From Pseudomonas sp. 14P_8.1_Bac3 (GTDB taxonomy: Bacteria > Pseudomonadota > Gammaproteobacteria > Pseudomonadales > Pseudomonadaceae): a DNA stretch of 64,000 nt. The notes under the pieces were generated by a model that was not told where the DNA came from, ran no database searches, and saw nothing but the letters and a program-made list of their open reading frames with translations. The stretch covers positions 42,729 to 106,728 of the forward strand of contig NZ_JANLOD010000059.1 in the NCBI RefSeq assembly GCF_025466085.1, given 5' to 3'. Both the position numbers and the translations under genes were made by a program. This document shows, one piece after another, positions 27,588-36,483 of the stretch (positions are counted from its first letter, which is position 1; each line of letters opens with the position of its first letter).

Positions 27588-29379
27588 ACCGTTCAGCGCC
27601 GCCAAGGCCGTTGCCGCGGGTGTCGACTTCGCCGAATTGCAGGTCGGACCGCATGGGCTGTTCTGGAACGAATACCGCCCCGAGGACGCCGCTTGCCGGA
27701 TCTGGCATTGGCGCGATGGCCAGGCGCACTGCCTGACGCCGGTGGGTTTCAGCGTGCGCAGTCGCGTGTACGAATATGGCGGTGGCGCGTTTTGTCTGAC
27801 GGGCGATGGAATTGTTTTCGTCAACGAAGCGGATCAGCAGCTGTATCGCCAATCGCTCAAAGGCGAATCACCGGTCGTACTGACATCCGGCGAATGCCGC
27901 TACGGCGACCTGCAGTTTGCCGACGGGCAGGTGCTCGCGGTGGAGGAGCAACAAGACCGGCATCGTCTGGTGGCCATCGATCTGGCAAGCGGCGTGCGGC
28001 ATCTGTTGGTTGAAGGTGCGGATTTCTATGCCGCGCCGACGCTCAGCCCCGACGCAAAACGGCTGGCCTGGATCGAGTGGAGCCGTCCGGATCAGCCATG
28101 GACCGCGACCCGCCTGATGGTTGCCGAATGCCAGAACGATGGTCGGTTTGCTCAAGCCCGTTGCGTGGCCGGTGATGAGGTTCTGGAGTCGTTGCAACAA
28201 CCACGGTTCGATTCCACAGGTTGCCTGTATTGCCTGACGGATCGCGGCGGTTACTGGCAGCCCTGGGTGGAATCTTCAGCCGGCTTGCGCCCGCTGCCCT
28301 GCGTCACCGCCGATCATGGACCCGCGCCTTGGCAGTTGGGGGGGTGTACCTGGCTGCCGCTCGGCGACAGTAACTACCTGGCGAGTTGGACTGAGGACGG
28401 ATTCGGTCGGCTGGCGCTGCGGGGTGACGTCTCGGAAGACTTCACCGGCGACTACAGTCGGTTCCGTCATCTCGCACTGGATGCGCAGTTTATCTATTGC
28501 ATCGCGGCATCGCCGGTCAGCGCCTCCGCCGTGATCGCCATCGACCGCAAAACCCGTCAGATCAAAGTGCTGGCCGGGGGATTGGCGCCGCTGCCCGCGG
28601 AGCAGATCAGTGTCCCGCAGACCCTCCGTTATTCGAGCGGATCGGGCGACGCGCACGGCTTCTTTTACCCGGCCATGACCGGCGAGAAGAAACCGCCGCT
28701 GGTGGTCTTCATCCACGGCGGCCCGACCTCGGCGTGTTATCCGATGCTCGATCCGCGCATCCAGTTCTGGGCGCAACGCGGCTTCGCCGTGGCCGACCTC
28801 AACTATCGCGGCAGCAGCGGCTATGGCCGGGCGTACCGTCAGGCGCTGCATTTGAGTTGGGGTGACGTCGATGTGGAGGACGCCTGCGCGGTGGTCGAGC
28901 ACCTGGCCGGACGTGGGTTGATCGACGGCGACAAGGCGTTTATCCGCGGGGGCAGCGCTGGCGGCTACACCACGTTGTGCGCGCTGGCATTCAAGAAAGT
29001 TTTCCGCGCGGGCGCCAGCCTATACGGCGTCAGCGATCCCGTGGCCCTGGGTCGCGCGACCCACAAGTTCGAGGGTGACTATCTGGATTGGCTGATCGGC
29101 GATCCCGTCCAAGACGCCGAACGCTACGCCGCGCGCACGCCCCTTCTGCATGCGAGCAACATCAGCGTGCCAGTGATTTTCTTCCAGGGCGAACTCGACG
29201 CCGTCGTGGTGCCCCAACAGACCCGCGACATGGTCGAGGCGCTGGAGAAAAATGGCATTCTGGTTGAAGCGCATTATTACGCGGACGAGCGCCACGGCTT
29301 CCGCAAGGCCGGGAACCAGGCGCATGCGCTGGAGCAGGAGTGGTTGTTCTATCGACGGGTGATGGCGCTCGCGGACTGA
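27553..29379 (+). CDS. S9 family prolyl oligopeptidase-like peptidase of the pqq cluster
   Basis: The 608-residue protein has a beta-propeller N-terminal half and a C-terminal alpha/beta-hydrolase. The catalytic triad is Ser468 (GGSAGG), Asp549 (GELDAVVV) and His581 (DERHGF). It starts 35 bases inside pqqE, so it belongs to the pqq transcript. Several fluorescent pseudomonads carry such a peptidase after pqqE (called pqqM or pqqG in the literature, as I recall). A role in freeing the processed peptide is plausible but unproven. No signal peptide is visible, so it acts in the cytosol. Confidence 0.9.
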   Translation: MNETHDSSPKAEPFSAAKAVAAGVDFAELQVGPHGLFWNEYRPEDAACRIWHWRDGQAHCLTPVGFSVRSRVYEYGGGAFCLTGDGIVFVNEADQQLYRQSLKGESPVVLTSGECRYGDLQFADGQVLAVEEQQDRHRLVAIDLASGVRHLLVEGADFYAAPTLSPDAKRLAWIEWSRPDQPWTATRLMVAECQNDGRFAQARCVAGDEVLESLQQPRFDSTGCLYCLTDRGGYWQPWVESSAGLRPLPCVTADHGPAPWQLGGCTWLPLGDSNYLASWTEDGFGRLALRGDVSEDFTGDYSRFRHLALDAQFIYCIAASPVSASAVIAIDRKTRQIKVLAGGLAPLPAEQISVPQTLRYSSGSGDAHGFFYPAMTGEKKPPLVVFIHGGPTSACYPMLDPRIQFWAQRGFAVADLNYRGSSGYGRAYRQALHLSWGDVDVEDACAVVEHLAGRGLIDGDKAFIRGGSAGGYTTLCALAFKKVFRAGASLYGVSDPVALGRATHKFEGDYLDWLIGDPVQDAERYAARTPLLHASNISVPVIFFQGELDAVVVPQQTRDMVEALEKNGILVEAHYYADERHGFRKAGNQAHALEQEWLFYRRVMALAD

Positions 29380-29413
29380 AGACGGCATTCATTCTTGAGA
29401 CAGCGGCGCCTCA

Positions 29414-29495
29414 TTCGCGAGCAAGCCCGCTCCCACATTGGATCGAGGTTCTCTTTGAGGACCCGGTCGAATGTGGGAGCGGGCTTGCTCGCGAA
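29414..29495. repeat. REP pair (inverted)
   Basis: TTCGCGAGCAAGCCCGCTCC (arm 29414-29439) and its complement (29470-29495) are 26-base inverted arms 30 bases apart. They lie between the S9 peptidase and the Pmp3-like gene, which converge. Confidence 0.9.
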
Positions 29496-29520
29496 AGCGT
29501 TCTACCTGACGCCGCGAAAC

Positions 29521-29679
29521 TCAGCGCTTGGCAATGATATAAACCGCATGCACGATCCCCGGAATATAGCCGCACAACGTCAGCAGAATATTCAGCCAGA
29601 ACGCGCCAGCAAAACCGACTTGCAGAAACACACCCAGTGGCGGCAACAGAATGGCGATGATGATACGAATGAAGTCCAT
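29521..29679 (-). CDS. YqaE/Pmp3 family membrane peptide
   Basis: This 52-residue protein begins MDFIRIIIAILLPPLGVFLQ and continues with a second hydrophobic helix containing LNILLTLCGYIPGIVHA and a basic end. These are the signatures of the Pmp3/YqaE stress-induced membrane peptides. It has two membrane helices. It stands alone on the minus strand with AGGAGCTGACCC before the ATG, giving a good ribosome site. The function of the family in bacteria is unclear; in yeast and plants it affects membrane potential under salt stress. Confidence 0.9.
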   Translation of the reverse strand: MDFIRIIIAILLPPLGVFLQVGFAGAFWLNILLTLCGYIPGIVHAVYIIAKR

Positions 29680-29997
29680 GGGTCAGCTCCTGATTTGAAG
29701 TTGGCTCGTACAAGCCACACAACCAATCGACCTGTGCCGTTCGTCAGGGTTCAGTGCGTTACTTCACGCCAGTATTTCAAGTCCGTGTTTCTGAACGATG
29801 CTCAGCAATTTGAGCGCCATGCCGCTGGGATGTTTGGCGACGCCCTCTAAAAAGCCATCGATTCCTCTAACGCTCAAGCCCCGATTGCCATCCGGCAAAA
29901 CGCCGAGACAAAAAAACGCCCCACGTCAAAAGAATCAAACATGGGGCGATGCGTTATACCGCGAGACGGTTCGGGATTTTGTGTAGGAAGACGCCGA
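29680..29997. other. intergenic region, Pmp3-like gene to aminotransferase
   Basis: These 318 bases hold the aminotransferase terminator (29910-29948). On the minus strand a short open frame runs from 29925 to 29764, and its last 35 or so codons (VRGIDGFLEGVAKHPSGM ... HGLEILA) have natural-looking amino-acid use. No ATG stands near its beginning, only TTG codons. It may be a small gene with a TTG start or the 3' remnant of a lost gene. I do not recognise it. Confidence 0.3.
29910..29948 (-). terminator. terminator after the aminotransferase gene
   Basis: On the minus strand CGCCCCA (29948-29942) pairs with TGGGGCG (29923-29917) and seven T follow (one shared with the preceding base context). 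It lies about 50 bases past the aminotransferase stop. Confidence 0.75.
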
Positions 29998-31281
29998 TCA
30001 GACGGCAATCCCTTTGCGACACTGCAACTGGGCGGTTCGGACGCGGGAAAAGGCACGGGCCAGCCGCAGGAGCATTTCGTCAATGTTGGCGTTGCTGACG
30101 GTGAGCGCCGGGGTAAAGCGCAGGCAATTGGCTTGAGGGGCGTCGACTAACAGGCCTTCGTGCATCGCCGCTTTGACTACGGCATCAGCTGAATCGTCTG
30201 ACAGGGTAAGGCCCCAGAGCAGCCCCTGTCCGCGCAACTCGCCCTGACCATAACGATGAGCCAGACGTGCCAGACCTTCACGAAGGTGCTGGCCGGCGTC
30301 CTGGACATGCTTGAGAAAACCCTTGTCCTGCACGCTGCCGAGCACCGCCAGGCCGGCCGCCGTCATCAGTGCATTGCCATGGTGGGTGCCCGCCAGTTCG
30401 CCGAGGTCGAAACAGCAGGCCTTGCCCCGCGCCAGTAAGGCCGACAGCGGCACACCGCCGCCCAGGCCTTTGCCGAGGACTACAATATCCGCCCGTACGC
30501 CGTAGGCGTGTTCCGCGAGCAAGTTACCGAGTCGGCCGATACCGGTTTGCACTTCGTCGAAGATCAACAGAATGCCAAGCTCACGGCACAGGCGTTCGAC
30601 GCCCTTGAGGTAATGCTCGGTGGCGGGAATAACTCCAGCTTCGTTCTGGATCGGTTCAAGCATGATTGCCACCGTTCGCGCGTCCACCGCGGCATGCAAC
30701 GCGGCAAGATCGTTAAACGGTACGTGGCTGAAACCCGGCAGTTGCGGTTCGAAGCGATTGGTCAGGCTGGAACTGTCTGACGCGGGAATCGTCCCCAGAC
30801 TACGTCCATGACAGCCATGGCTGGCCACGATGATCCGCGAAGCACCACCGCGATGTCGTTGACCCCACTTGCGTGCCAGCTTGATCGCGGCTTCGCAGGC
30901 TTCGCTGCCGCTGTTGAGCAGGTACGCCTGATCGCTGCCCGTGCTGGAACACAGGCGCTCGGCGAGGTTGAGCATGCCGCGATTATGCAGGCCGAAACCC
31001 GGATTGATCAGCGACTGGGCCTGCGCGGTAATGGCATCGACCAGCACCGAAGGGCTATGCCCGAGGCTATTGGTGCCGCCGCCCTGAGAGAAGTCCAGAT
31101 AAGCCCGGTCCTCGCTATCCCACAACCACGAACCCTGACCTCGCACGAAAATCTGTTCCGGCCGTTCGACACTGGGCATCAGGCACTCGCTGGAAGGATG
31201 ATTACCGGTGGATGGCTTGAACGCGTCCGGCATGAGGTCATCAAGGCTGGGCGTGTGACGACGCAAACTGAACAGATTCAT
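29998..31281 (-). CDS. class III PLP-dependent aminotransferase
   Basis: The 427-residue protein belongs to the acetylornithine/ornithine/GABA aminotransferase family. It has the PLP-binding NSGSEACEAAIKLAR (123-137), the FDEVQTGIGR motif with Asp242, and the catalytic Lys271 (VLGKGLGGGVP). An N-terminal extension of about 35 residues precedes the fold. The substrate cannot be told from sequence. A class III aminotransferase (pqqI, as I recall) is part of the extended pqq region of P. fluorescens B16, so a link to PQQ genes is possible but only positional. It is divergent from a LysR regulator, which probably controls it. Confidence 0.88.
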   Translation of the reverse strand: MNLFSLRRHTPSLDDLMPDAFKPSTGNHPSSECLMPSVERPEQIFVRGQGSWLWDSEDRAYLDFSQGGGTNSLGHSPSVLVDAITAQAQSLINPGFGLHNRGMLNLAERLCSSTGSDQAYLLNSGSEACEAAIKLARKWGQRHRGGASRIIVASHGCHGRSLGTIPASDSSSLTNRFEPQLPGFSHVPFNDLAALHAAVDARTVAIMLEPIQNEAGVIPATEHYLKGVERLCRELGILLIFDEVQTGIGRLGNLLAEHAYGVRADIVVLGKGLGGGVPLSALLARGKACCFDLGELAGTHHGNALMTAAGLAVLGSVQDKGFLKHVQDAGQHLREGLARLAHRYGQGELRGQGLLWGLTLSDDSADAVVKAAMHEGLLVDAPQANCLRFTPALTVSNANIDEMLLRLARAFSRVRTAQLQCRKGIAV

Positions 31282-31450
31282 CCGAAAAAACCTCGGCTGC
31301 GATTTTTTGCCTTACCTATGTAAACACCTTCGGCAGAAACGATATTCATCGCGCTTTATGGCCCTGTAAGCCTTATGAATGCAGTTAGACTAGGCCTATA
31401 CAGGCCTCCGAGCCATTTCGATTTCCGAGCACTTTTGATAAGTACACCTT

Positions 31451-32371
31451 ATGGATTTCAAGCAGCTGCGTTACTTTGTCGCGGTCTATGAAGAGGGTCA
31501 TGTCGGCCGCGCCGCCGAGCGGCTCTCCATCTCTCAACCGGCGCTGTCCCAGCAGATTCGCCACCTCGAACAGAACCTCGATGTCAGCCTGTTCGAACGC
31601 AGCAGCAAACGCCTGCTGCCTACCCTGGCCGCCCATACCCTGTACAACCACGCTGTACCCCTGCTCGACGGATTGCATCGGGCGCGGGAAGCGTTGGGTA
31701 ATTTCAAGGGAAAAGCGCTGCGAACCCTGGCCATCGGCGTGCTGCAAACTGTTCATAGCAGTCTCGTGCCGCAGATGCTCGAACGGGTGCGCAAGGCGCA
31801 GCCCCATCTGGTGGTGCAGATCTATGAACTGACGGGCCTGGAGATCGAACGACGACTGCTCAACGGCTCTCTGGACATCGGCATCAGCTACCTGCCCCCC
31901 CGTCAGCCGGGGTTGCACGGCGTGATGCTGTACGAAGATGAACTGACCCTCGTCATCCCCGCAGATCACCCGCTGCGGGAATTCAAGAAAGTCTCCATGA
32001 GTCAGGCCGCCGAATTGCCGATGTTACTGCTGGGAGAAGAGTTTCAGGTGCGGCAGATCTGGCAGACGCAACTGGCCAATCTCGGACGACGCCCGCACGT
32101 GCAGGCTGAGTTGAACAACATGGCGGGGATTCTCGACAGCCTACCGCACACCCGTCTGGCGACGGTGCTTCCGGGGCGTTCGCAAAAAGCGCTTGGCCAC
32201 CATGATCTGCTCTGGAAGCCACTGACCGAACCGCGGGTGCCGTTGAAAGTCGGGCTGGTGTGTCGCGATGTGCAGCGCCAGCAAGCATCGCTGACCTTGC
32301 TGCGGACCCTGCTCGAAGAGGTGCTTCACGGCACCGATGAACGCTCGACGCCCAGTGACGGGCTGAGCTGA
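31451..32371 (+). CDS. LysR family transcriptional regulator
   Basis: The 306-residue protein opens with the classic LysR helix-turn-helix (MDFKQLRYFVAVYEEGHVGR ... SQPALSQQIRHLE). An effector-binding domain of the CynR/CbbR type follows (IGISYLPPRQPG, LVIPADHPL). It is divergent from the aminotransferase with 169 bases between starts. That interval contains two AGGCCT palindromes ten bases apart (31392-31397, 31402-31407), which could be part of an operator. The effector is unknown. Confidence 0.93.
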   Translation: MDFKQLRYFVAVYEEGHVGRAAERLSISQPALSQQIRHLEQNLDVSLFERSSKRLLPTLAAHTLYNHAVPLLDGLHRAREALGNFKGKALRTLAIGVLQTVHSSLVPQMLERVRKAQPHLVVQIYELTGLEIERRLLNGSLDIGISYLPPRQPGLHGVMLYEDELTLVIPADHPLREFKKVSMSQAAELPMLLLGEEFQVRQIWQTQLANLGRRPHVQAELNNMAGILDSLPHTRLATVLPGRSQKALGHHDLLWKPLTEPRVPLKVGLVCRDVQRQQASLTLLRTLLEEVLHGTDERSTPSDGLS

Positions 32372-32396
32372 CTACTTTTCTGCAGGCAAAAGAAAA

Positions 32397-32416
32397 CCCC
32401 GCCGAAGCGGGGCTTT
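32397..32416 (+). terminator. terminator after the LysR gene
   Basis: CCCCGC (32397-32402), loop CGAA and GCGGGG (32407-32412) are preceded by A residues and followed by CTTT. This is a short but stable GNRA-like hairpin. Confidence 0.75.
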
Positions 32417-32561
32417 GCAGACTGTTTCCCTGACATCCATTTCACTCCGCCGTCCTGGCAGAATCCTACGTGTCCGTGTTGTGGCTTTGCGCTTCCTGCG
32501 CGACGTCCATGTGAAGTAGATTAGCTGTGGATCCAATCTGTATCTATGGGAGAAATGCAGC

Positions 32562-32591
32562 ACGTCACGTAAGAGAATGCTTACACGACGT
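32562..32591 (-). terminator. strand-specific hairpin downstream of the first acyl-CoA dehydrogenase
   Basis: The 12-base arms 32562-32573 and 32580-32591 pair fully only in minus-strand RNA, where two positions become G-U; on the plus strand they are A-C clashes. It lies eight bases past the minus-strand stop. No T run follows, so it may protect the RNA 3' end rather than terminate. Confidence 0.4.
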
Positions 32592-32598
32592 CACCGGG

Positions 32599-34377
32599 TC
32601 AGAATTGCGCCGCATCCAGCAAGAACAGTGACTCGCTGCCCGCCTTCACCGACGCGCTCAACGAATGAATGCGCGGCAGCAGGCGTGCGAAATAGAACCG
32701 CGCCGTGCCCACTTTGCTCGCGTAAAAATCGTCCTGCGCTTCTTTGCCCAACGCCGCCTTGGCCATCAGTGCCCACATATAGGCGTAGGCCACATAACCG
32801 AAGGTTTGCAGATACTCGACCGAGGCCGCGCCGATTTCGTTCGGGTTGCTTTTTGCTCGGTCCAGCAACCACGCGGTCAATTCATCGAGGGTGGTCACGG
32901 CATCGTTCAGCGGCTTGGTGAACTCGGCCAGGTCAGCGCTGGCGGTCGCGGTGAAGTGACGAATCTCGTCGGCGAACAGGTTGTAAAACGCCCCGCCACT
33001 GCCGACGATCTTGCGCCCTACCAGGTCCAGCGCCTGGATGCCGTTGGTGCCTTCGTAGATCTGGGTAATGCGCACGTCGCGAACCAGTTGCTCCTGGCCC
33101 CACTCACGAATGTAACCGTGGCCGCCAAACACCTGCTGGCCGTGGACAGTGGTTTCGAGACCGAGGTCCGTCAGGAACGCCTTGGCCACCGGGGTCAACA
33201 GCGCAACCAGATCTTCCGCGCGCTTGCGGGTGGTCGGGTCTTCGCTGAACTTGGCCGTGTCCAGTTGCATGGCCACGTAGGTGGAGAACGCACGACCGCC
33301 TTCATTCGAGGCTTTCATGGTCAGCAGCATGCGGCGCACGTCCGGGTGGACGATGATCGGATCGGCCACTTTGTCCTTGTTTTGCGCGCCGGTGGGGGAA
33401 CGACTTTGCAGACGGTCGCGGGCGTATTCGATGGCGTTCTGGTAGGAACGTTCGCCGGAGGCCAGGCCCTGGATACCGACGCCCAGACGCTCGTAGTTCA
33501 TCATGGTGAACATCGCCGCCAGGCCTTTATTCGGCTCGCCGACCAGATAACCCACCGCCTCGTCGAAGTTCATCACGCAGGTCGCGGAGGCCTGAATGCC
33601 CATCTTGTGTTCGATCGACCCGCAGTTCGCCGGGTTGCGCGCGCCCAGACTGCCATCGGCATTGACCATGAACTTCGGCACCAGGAACAGCGAGATGCCT
33701 TTCGGCCCCGCCGGCGCATCCGGCAACTTGGCCAGCACCAAGTGGATGATGTTCTCGGTCAGGTCGTGTTCGCCGCCGGTGATGAAGATCTTGGTGCCGC
33801 TGACTTTGTAGGAACCGTCCGCCTGAGGCTCGGCCTTGGTGCGAATGATCCCCAGGTCCGTCCCGGCGTGGGGCTCGGTCAGGCACATCGAACCGGCCCA
33901 GACGCCGGCGTACATGTTCGGCAGATACGCTGCTTTCAGTTCTTCACTGGCGTGAGCGTTGATCGACAGGCAGGCGCCTGCGGTCAGCATCGGGTACAGG
34001 CCGAACGACAGGCTCGCCGAGTTCACCATCTCTTCCACCTGGGCCGAGACCGCCTTGGGCATGCCCATGCCGCCGTAGGTCGGATCACCACCGACACCCA
34101 CCCAACCGCCCTCGGCATACGTCTGATAAGCCTGTGGGAAACCTGCCGGCGTGGTGACGGCACCGTTTGCCCAATGGCAACCTTCTTCGTCAGCCGAACG
34201 GCTCAAGGGGGCGATGCTTTTACTGGTGACCTTGCCGGCTTCTTCGAGAATGGCTTCAACGGTTTCCGCATCGACGGTATCGGCCAGTGCAGGCAACTCG
34301 GCCCAGAGTTTGGCGACCTCGAAGACTTCATTGAGGACGAAGCGCATATCGCGCAGGGGCGCTTTGTAGTCAGCCAT
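32599..34377 (-). CDS. acyl-CoA dehydrogenase (FadE-like, 592 residues)
   Basis: This is an FAD enzyme of beta-oxidation that introduces the 2,3 double bond into acyl-CoA. The long form (about 600 residues) has the normal N-terminal, beta and C-terminal helical domains plus an extra C-terminal region. Conserved features include MCLTEPHAGTDLG, KIFITGGEHD and VFGGHGYIREWG. YEGTNGIQALDL supplies the probable catalytic glutamate. It is one of three paralogues in this stretch. GATCC and TGCGAGG precede the ATG. The substrate chain length is not readable from sequence. Confidence 0.93.
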   Translation of the reverse strand: MADYKAPLRDMRFVLNEVFEVAKLWAELPALADTVDAETVEAILEEAGKVTSKSIAPLSRSADEEGCHWANGAVTTPAGFPQAYQTYAEGGWVGVGGDPTYGGMGMPKAVSAQVEEMVNSASLSFGLYPMLTAGACLSINAHASEELKAAYLPNMYAGVWAGSMCLTEPHAGTDLGIIRTKAEPQADGSYKVSGTKIFITGGEHDLTENIIHLVLAKLPDAPAGPKGISLFLVPKFMVNADGSLGARNPANCGSIEHKMGIQASATCVMNFDEAVGYLVGEPNKGLAAMFTMMNYERLGVGIQGLASGERSYQNAIEYARDRLQSRSPTGAQNKDKVADPIIVHPDVRRMLLTMKASNEGGRAFSTYVAMQLDTAKFSEDPTTRKRAEDLVALLTPVAKAFLTDLGLETTVHGQQVFGGHGYIREWGQEQLVRDVRITQIYEGTNGIQALDLVGRKIVGSGGAFYNLFADEIRHFTATASADLAEFTKPLNDAVTTLDELTAWLLDRAKSNPNEIGAASVEYLQTFGYVAYAYMWALMAKAALGKEAQDDFYASKVGTARFYFARLLPRIHSLSASVKAGSESLFLLDAAQF

Positions 34378-34476
34378 GGCAAACCTCGCAGGATCTTTAC
34401 AGGTGATTCGTAGGAAGAGTGATTTCGTTAGGCCCGAGTGTAACCCAACAACTTTTGCGACACATAGGGTCAGCTA

Positions 34477-34502
34477 GTGACCATTTTGTAATTTTTAGTC
34501 AC
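34477..34502. promoter_or_regulatory. GTGAC-N16-GTCAC inverted repeat upstream of the first acyl-CoA dehydrogenase
   Basis: GTGAC at 34477-34481 and GTCAC at 34498-34502 flank an AT-rich centre about 100 bases before the start at 34377. The minus strand reads TGTGACTAAAAATTACAAAA and so on. It could be an operator, but half-sites are short. Confidence 0.25.
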
Positions 34503-34504
34503 AT

Positions 34505-34583
34505 GAAAAAAGATCGCCGCCTTCGCCAGTGCCCGCACAGAAACCCATATCTCTGCAGGAGCAGCCGAAAGCGGCGATCTTTC
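34505..34583 (-). terminator. terminator of the second acyl-CoA dehydrogenase, built from a second repeat type
   Basis: AAAGATCGCCGC (34509-34520) and GCGGCGATCTTT (34571-34582) form a 12-base-pair stem with a 50-base loop. On the minus strand it follows the stop at 34598 and ends in six T. The arms plus adjoining bases (CTTTCGGCTGCTCCTGCAG on the minus strand) resemble the GATCGC-CTTCGGC-AGCTCCTACAG repeats scattered in fluorescent pseudomonads. Confidence 0.65.
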
Positions 34584-34597
34584 GCGGTAATGCCGGA

Positions 34598-36400
34598 TTA
34601 AAGCGCAAACAACTCCGCCGGTAACTTCATCAGACAATCGCTCCCCGCTTCGATCGCTGCGCGATGAGCGGCAGTCCGTGGCAGCAAGCGCTTGAAGTAA
34701 AACTCGCTGGTCGCCAGTTTGCCCCGACAGAAGTCGGCATCGCCGCTTCCCGCATCCAGTTGCGCCTGCGCCACCAACGCCATGCGTAACCACAGATAGC
34801 CAAGGATGATGTAACCGCTGTACATCAGGTAGTCGACGGACGCCGCACCGACTTCGTCCGCATTCTTCATCGCAGCCATGCCGACCTGAGTAGTCAGCTC
34901 ACCCCACTGCTGATTCAAACCGTTGAGCTGTGCTGCATAACTGGCGAGTTGCGGATGCTCAGCGTTCGCCGCACAAAACTTGTGGACGATTCTGGTGAAG
35001 CCACGCAGCAGTTTGCCCTGGCTGCCGAGCACTTTGCGACCGAGCAAATCTAGCGCCTGAATGCCGTTGGTGCCTTCGTAGATCGGCGCGATACGGCAAT
35101 CGCGAACCAGTTGTTCCATGCCCCATTCACGGATGAAACCGTGGCCGCCAAACACCTGCATGCCGTGGTTGGTGACTTCCAGCCCGGTGTCGGTCATGAA
35201 GGCCTTGCAGATCGGCGTCAGGAAGGCCAGCAGGTCTTCGGCGTCCTGCCGCGCAGTTTCATCCGGGCTCAGGTGCGCGACATCCAGCAGTTGCGCGGTG
35301 AAGTACGTCAGCGCGCGATTGCCTTCGTTGAAGGCCTTCATGGTCAGCAGCATGCGGCGCACATCAGGGTGAACGATGATCGGGTCGGCGGCCTTTTCCG
35401 GCGCTTTCGGACCGGTCAGCGAGCGCATTTGCAGGCGCTCGTTGGCGTACCTGATCGCGCCCTGGAAGCTCGCTTCACCCAGGCACAAGCCCTGCATCCC
35501 GGTGCCGAGACGCGCATGGTTCATCATGGTGAACATGCAGTTCAGGCCTTTGTTCGGCTCACCGATGAGAAAGCCTTTGGCCGCGTCGAAGTTCAGTACG
35601 CAAGTCGCCGACGCCTTGATGCCCATCTTGTGCTCGATCGAGCCGCAGGAAACGCCGTTGCGCTCACCCGCCTCGCCGTTGGCGTCGGGTAGGAATTTAG
35701 GAACGATGAACAGCGAAATGCCTTTGGTGCCGGCCGGCGCATCCGGCAATTTCGCCAACACCAGATGAATGATGTTATCGCTCATGTCGTGCTCGCCGGC
35801 GGAGATGAAGATCTTGCTGCCGGAGATCGCGTAACTGCCGTCCGCTGCAGGCACCGCGCGGGTCTTGATGATGCCCAGGTCGGTGCCGCAATGGGCCTCG
35901 GTCAGGCACATGGTGCCGGTCCATTGGCCTGCGGTGAGTTTGCTCAGGTAGGTGTCTTTCTGTTCGTCGGTGCCATGGGCGTGGATCGCCGACATCGCGC
36001 CGTGGGTCAGGCCAGGGTACATGCCCCAGGAGGTATTGCTGGACCCAACCATCTCGCTGATGACCAGCCCCAGGGAACTGGGCAAACCTTGACCACCGTA
36101 GGCAGGATCAGCCGCCAGACCATGCCAGCCACCTTCCACATAGTGGGCAAATGCCTGCTTGAAACCAGCAGGTGTCGTCACCACGCCATCGGCGAAATGG
36201 CAGCCTTCTTCATCACCGCTGCGATTGAGCGGCGCGAGCACGTTCTCGCAGAATTTCGCCCCCTCTTCAAGGATCGCACTGACCATGTCCGGGCTGGCGT
36301 CGGTGGCGCCCAGTGCGGCGTAGTTGCTGTGAAAGTCGAAGACGTGGTCGATCAGGAAGCGCATGTCGCGCAGGGGAGCTTTGTACTCGGGCATGGTCAT
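34598..36400 (-). CDS. acyl-CoA dehydrogenase (FadE-like, 600 residues)
   Basis: This is the second of three long acyl-CoA dehydrogenases. Its N terminus MTMPEYKAPLRDMRFLIDHV, MCLTEAHCGTDLG, KIFISAGEHDMSDNI, GGHGFIREWGMEQL and IYEGTNGIQALDLLGRKVLG show full conservation of the fold and the probable catalytic Glu. It is closer to the 38084-39889 copy than to the 32599 copy in the FISAGEHDM and MRSLTGPKAPEKAADPI segments. It has its own terminator downstream and a 220-base gap to the first copy, so the copies are not a tight operon. The substrate is unknown. Confidence 0.93.
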   Translation of the reverse strand: MTMPEYKAPLRDMRFLIDHVFDFHSNYAALGATDASPDMVSAILEEGAKFCENVLAPLNRSGDEEGCHFADGVVTTPAGFKQAFAHYVEGGWHGLAADPAYGGQGLPSSLGLVISEMVGSSNTSWGMYPGLTHGAMSAIHAHGTDEQKDTYLSKLTAGQWTGTMCLTEAHCGTDLGIIKTRAVPAADGSYAISGSKIFISAGEHDMSDNIIHLVLAKLPDAPAGTKGISLFIVPKFLPDANGEAGERNGVSCGSIEHKMGIKASATCVLNFDAAKGFLIGEPNKGLNCMFTMMNHARLGTGMQGLCLGEASFQGAIRYANERLQMRSLTGPKAPEKAADPIIVHPDVRRMLLTMKAFNEGNRALTYFTAQLLDVAHLSPDETARQDAEDLLAFLTPICKAFMTDTGLEVTNHGMQVFGGHGFIREWGMEQLVRDCRIAPIYEGTNGIQALDLLGRKVLGSQGKLLRGFTRIVHKFCAANAEHPQLASYAAQLNGLNQQWGELTTQVGMAAMKNADEVGAASVDYLMYSGYIILGYLWLRMALVAQAQLDAGSGDADFCRGKLATSEFYFKRLLPRTAAHRAAIEAGSDCLMKLPAELFAL

Positions 36401-36483
36401 TCTCCGGCAGCAGATTTCTTAAACCTACTGCCGCCGAACCCGCCTCACAATCACAGTCCAGACGCTGAATGCGCCATCATCAC

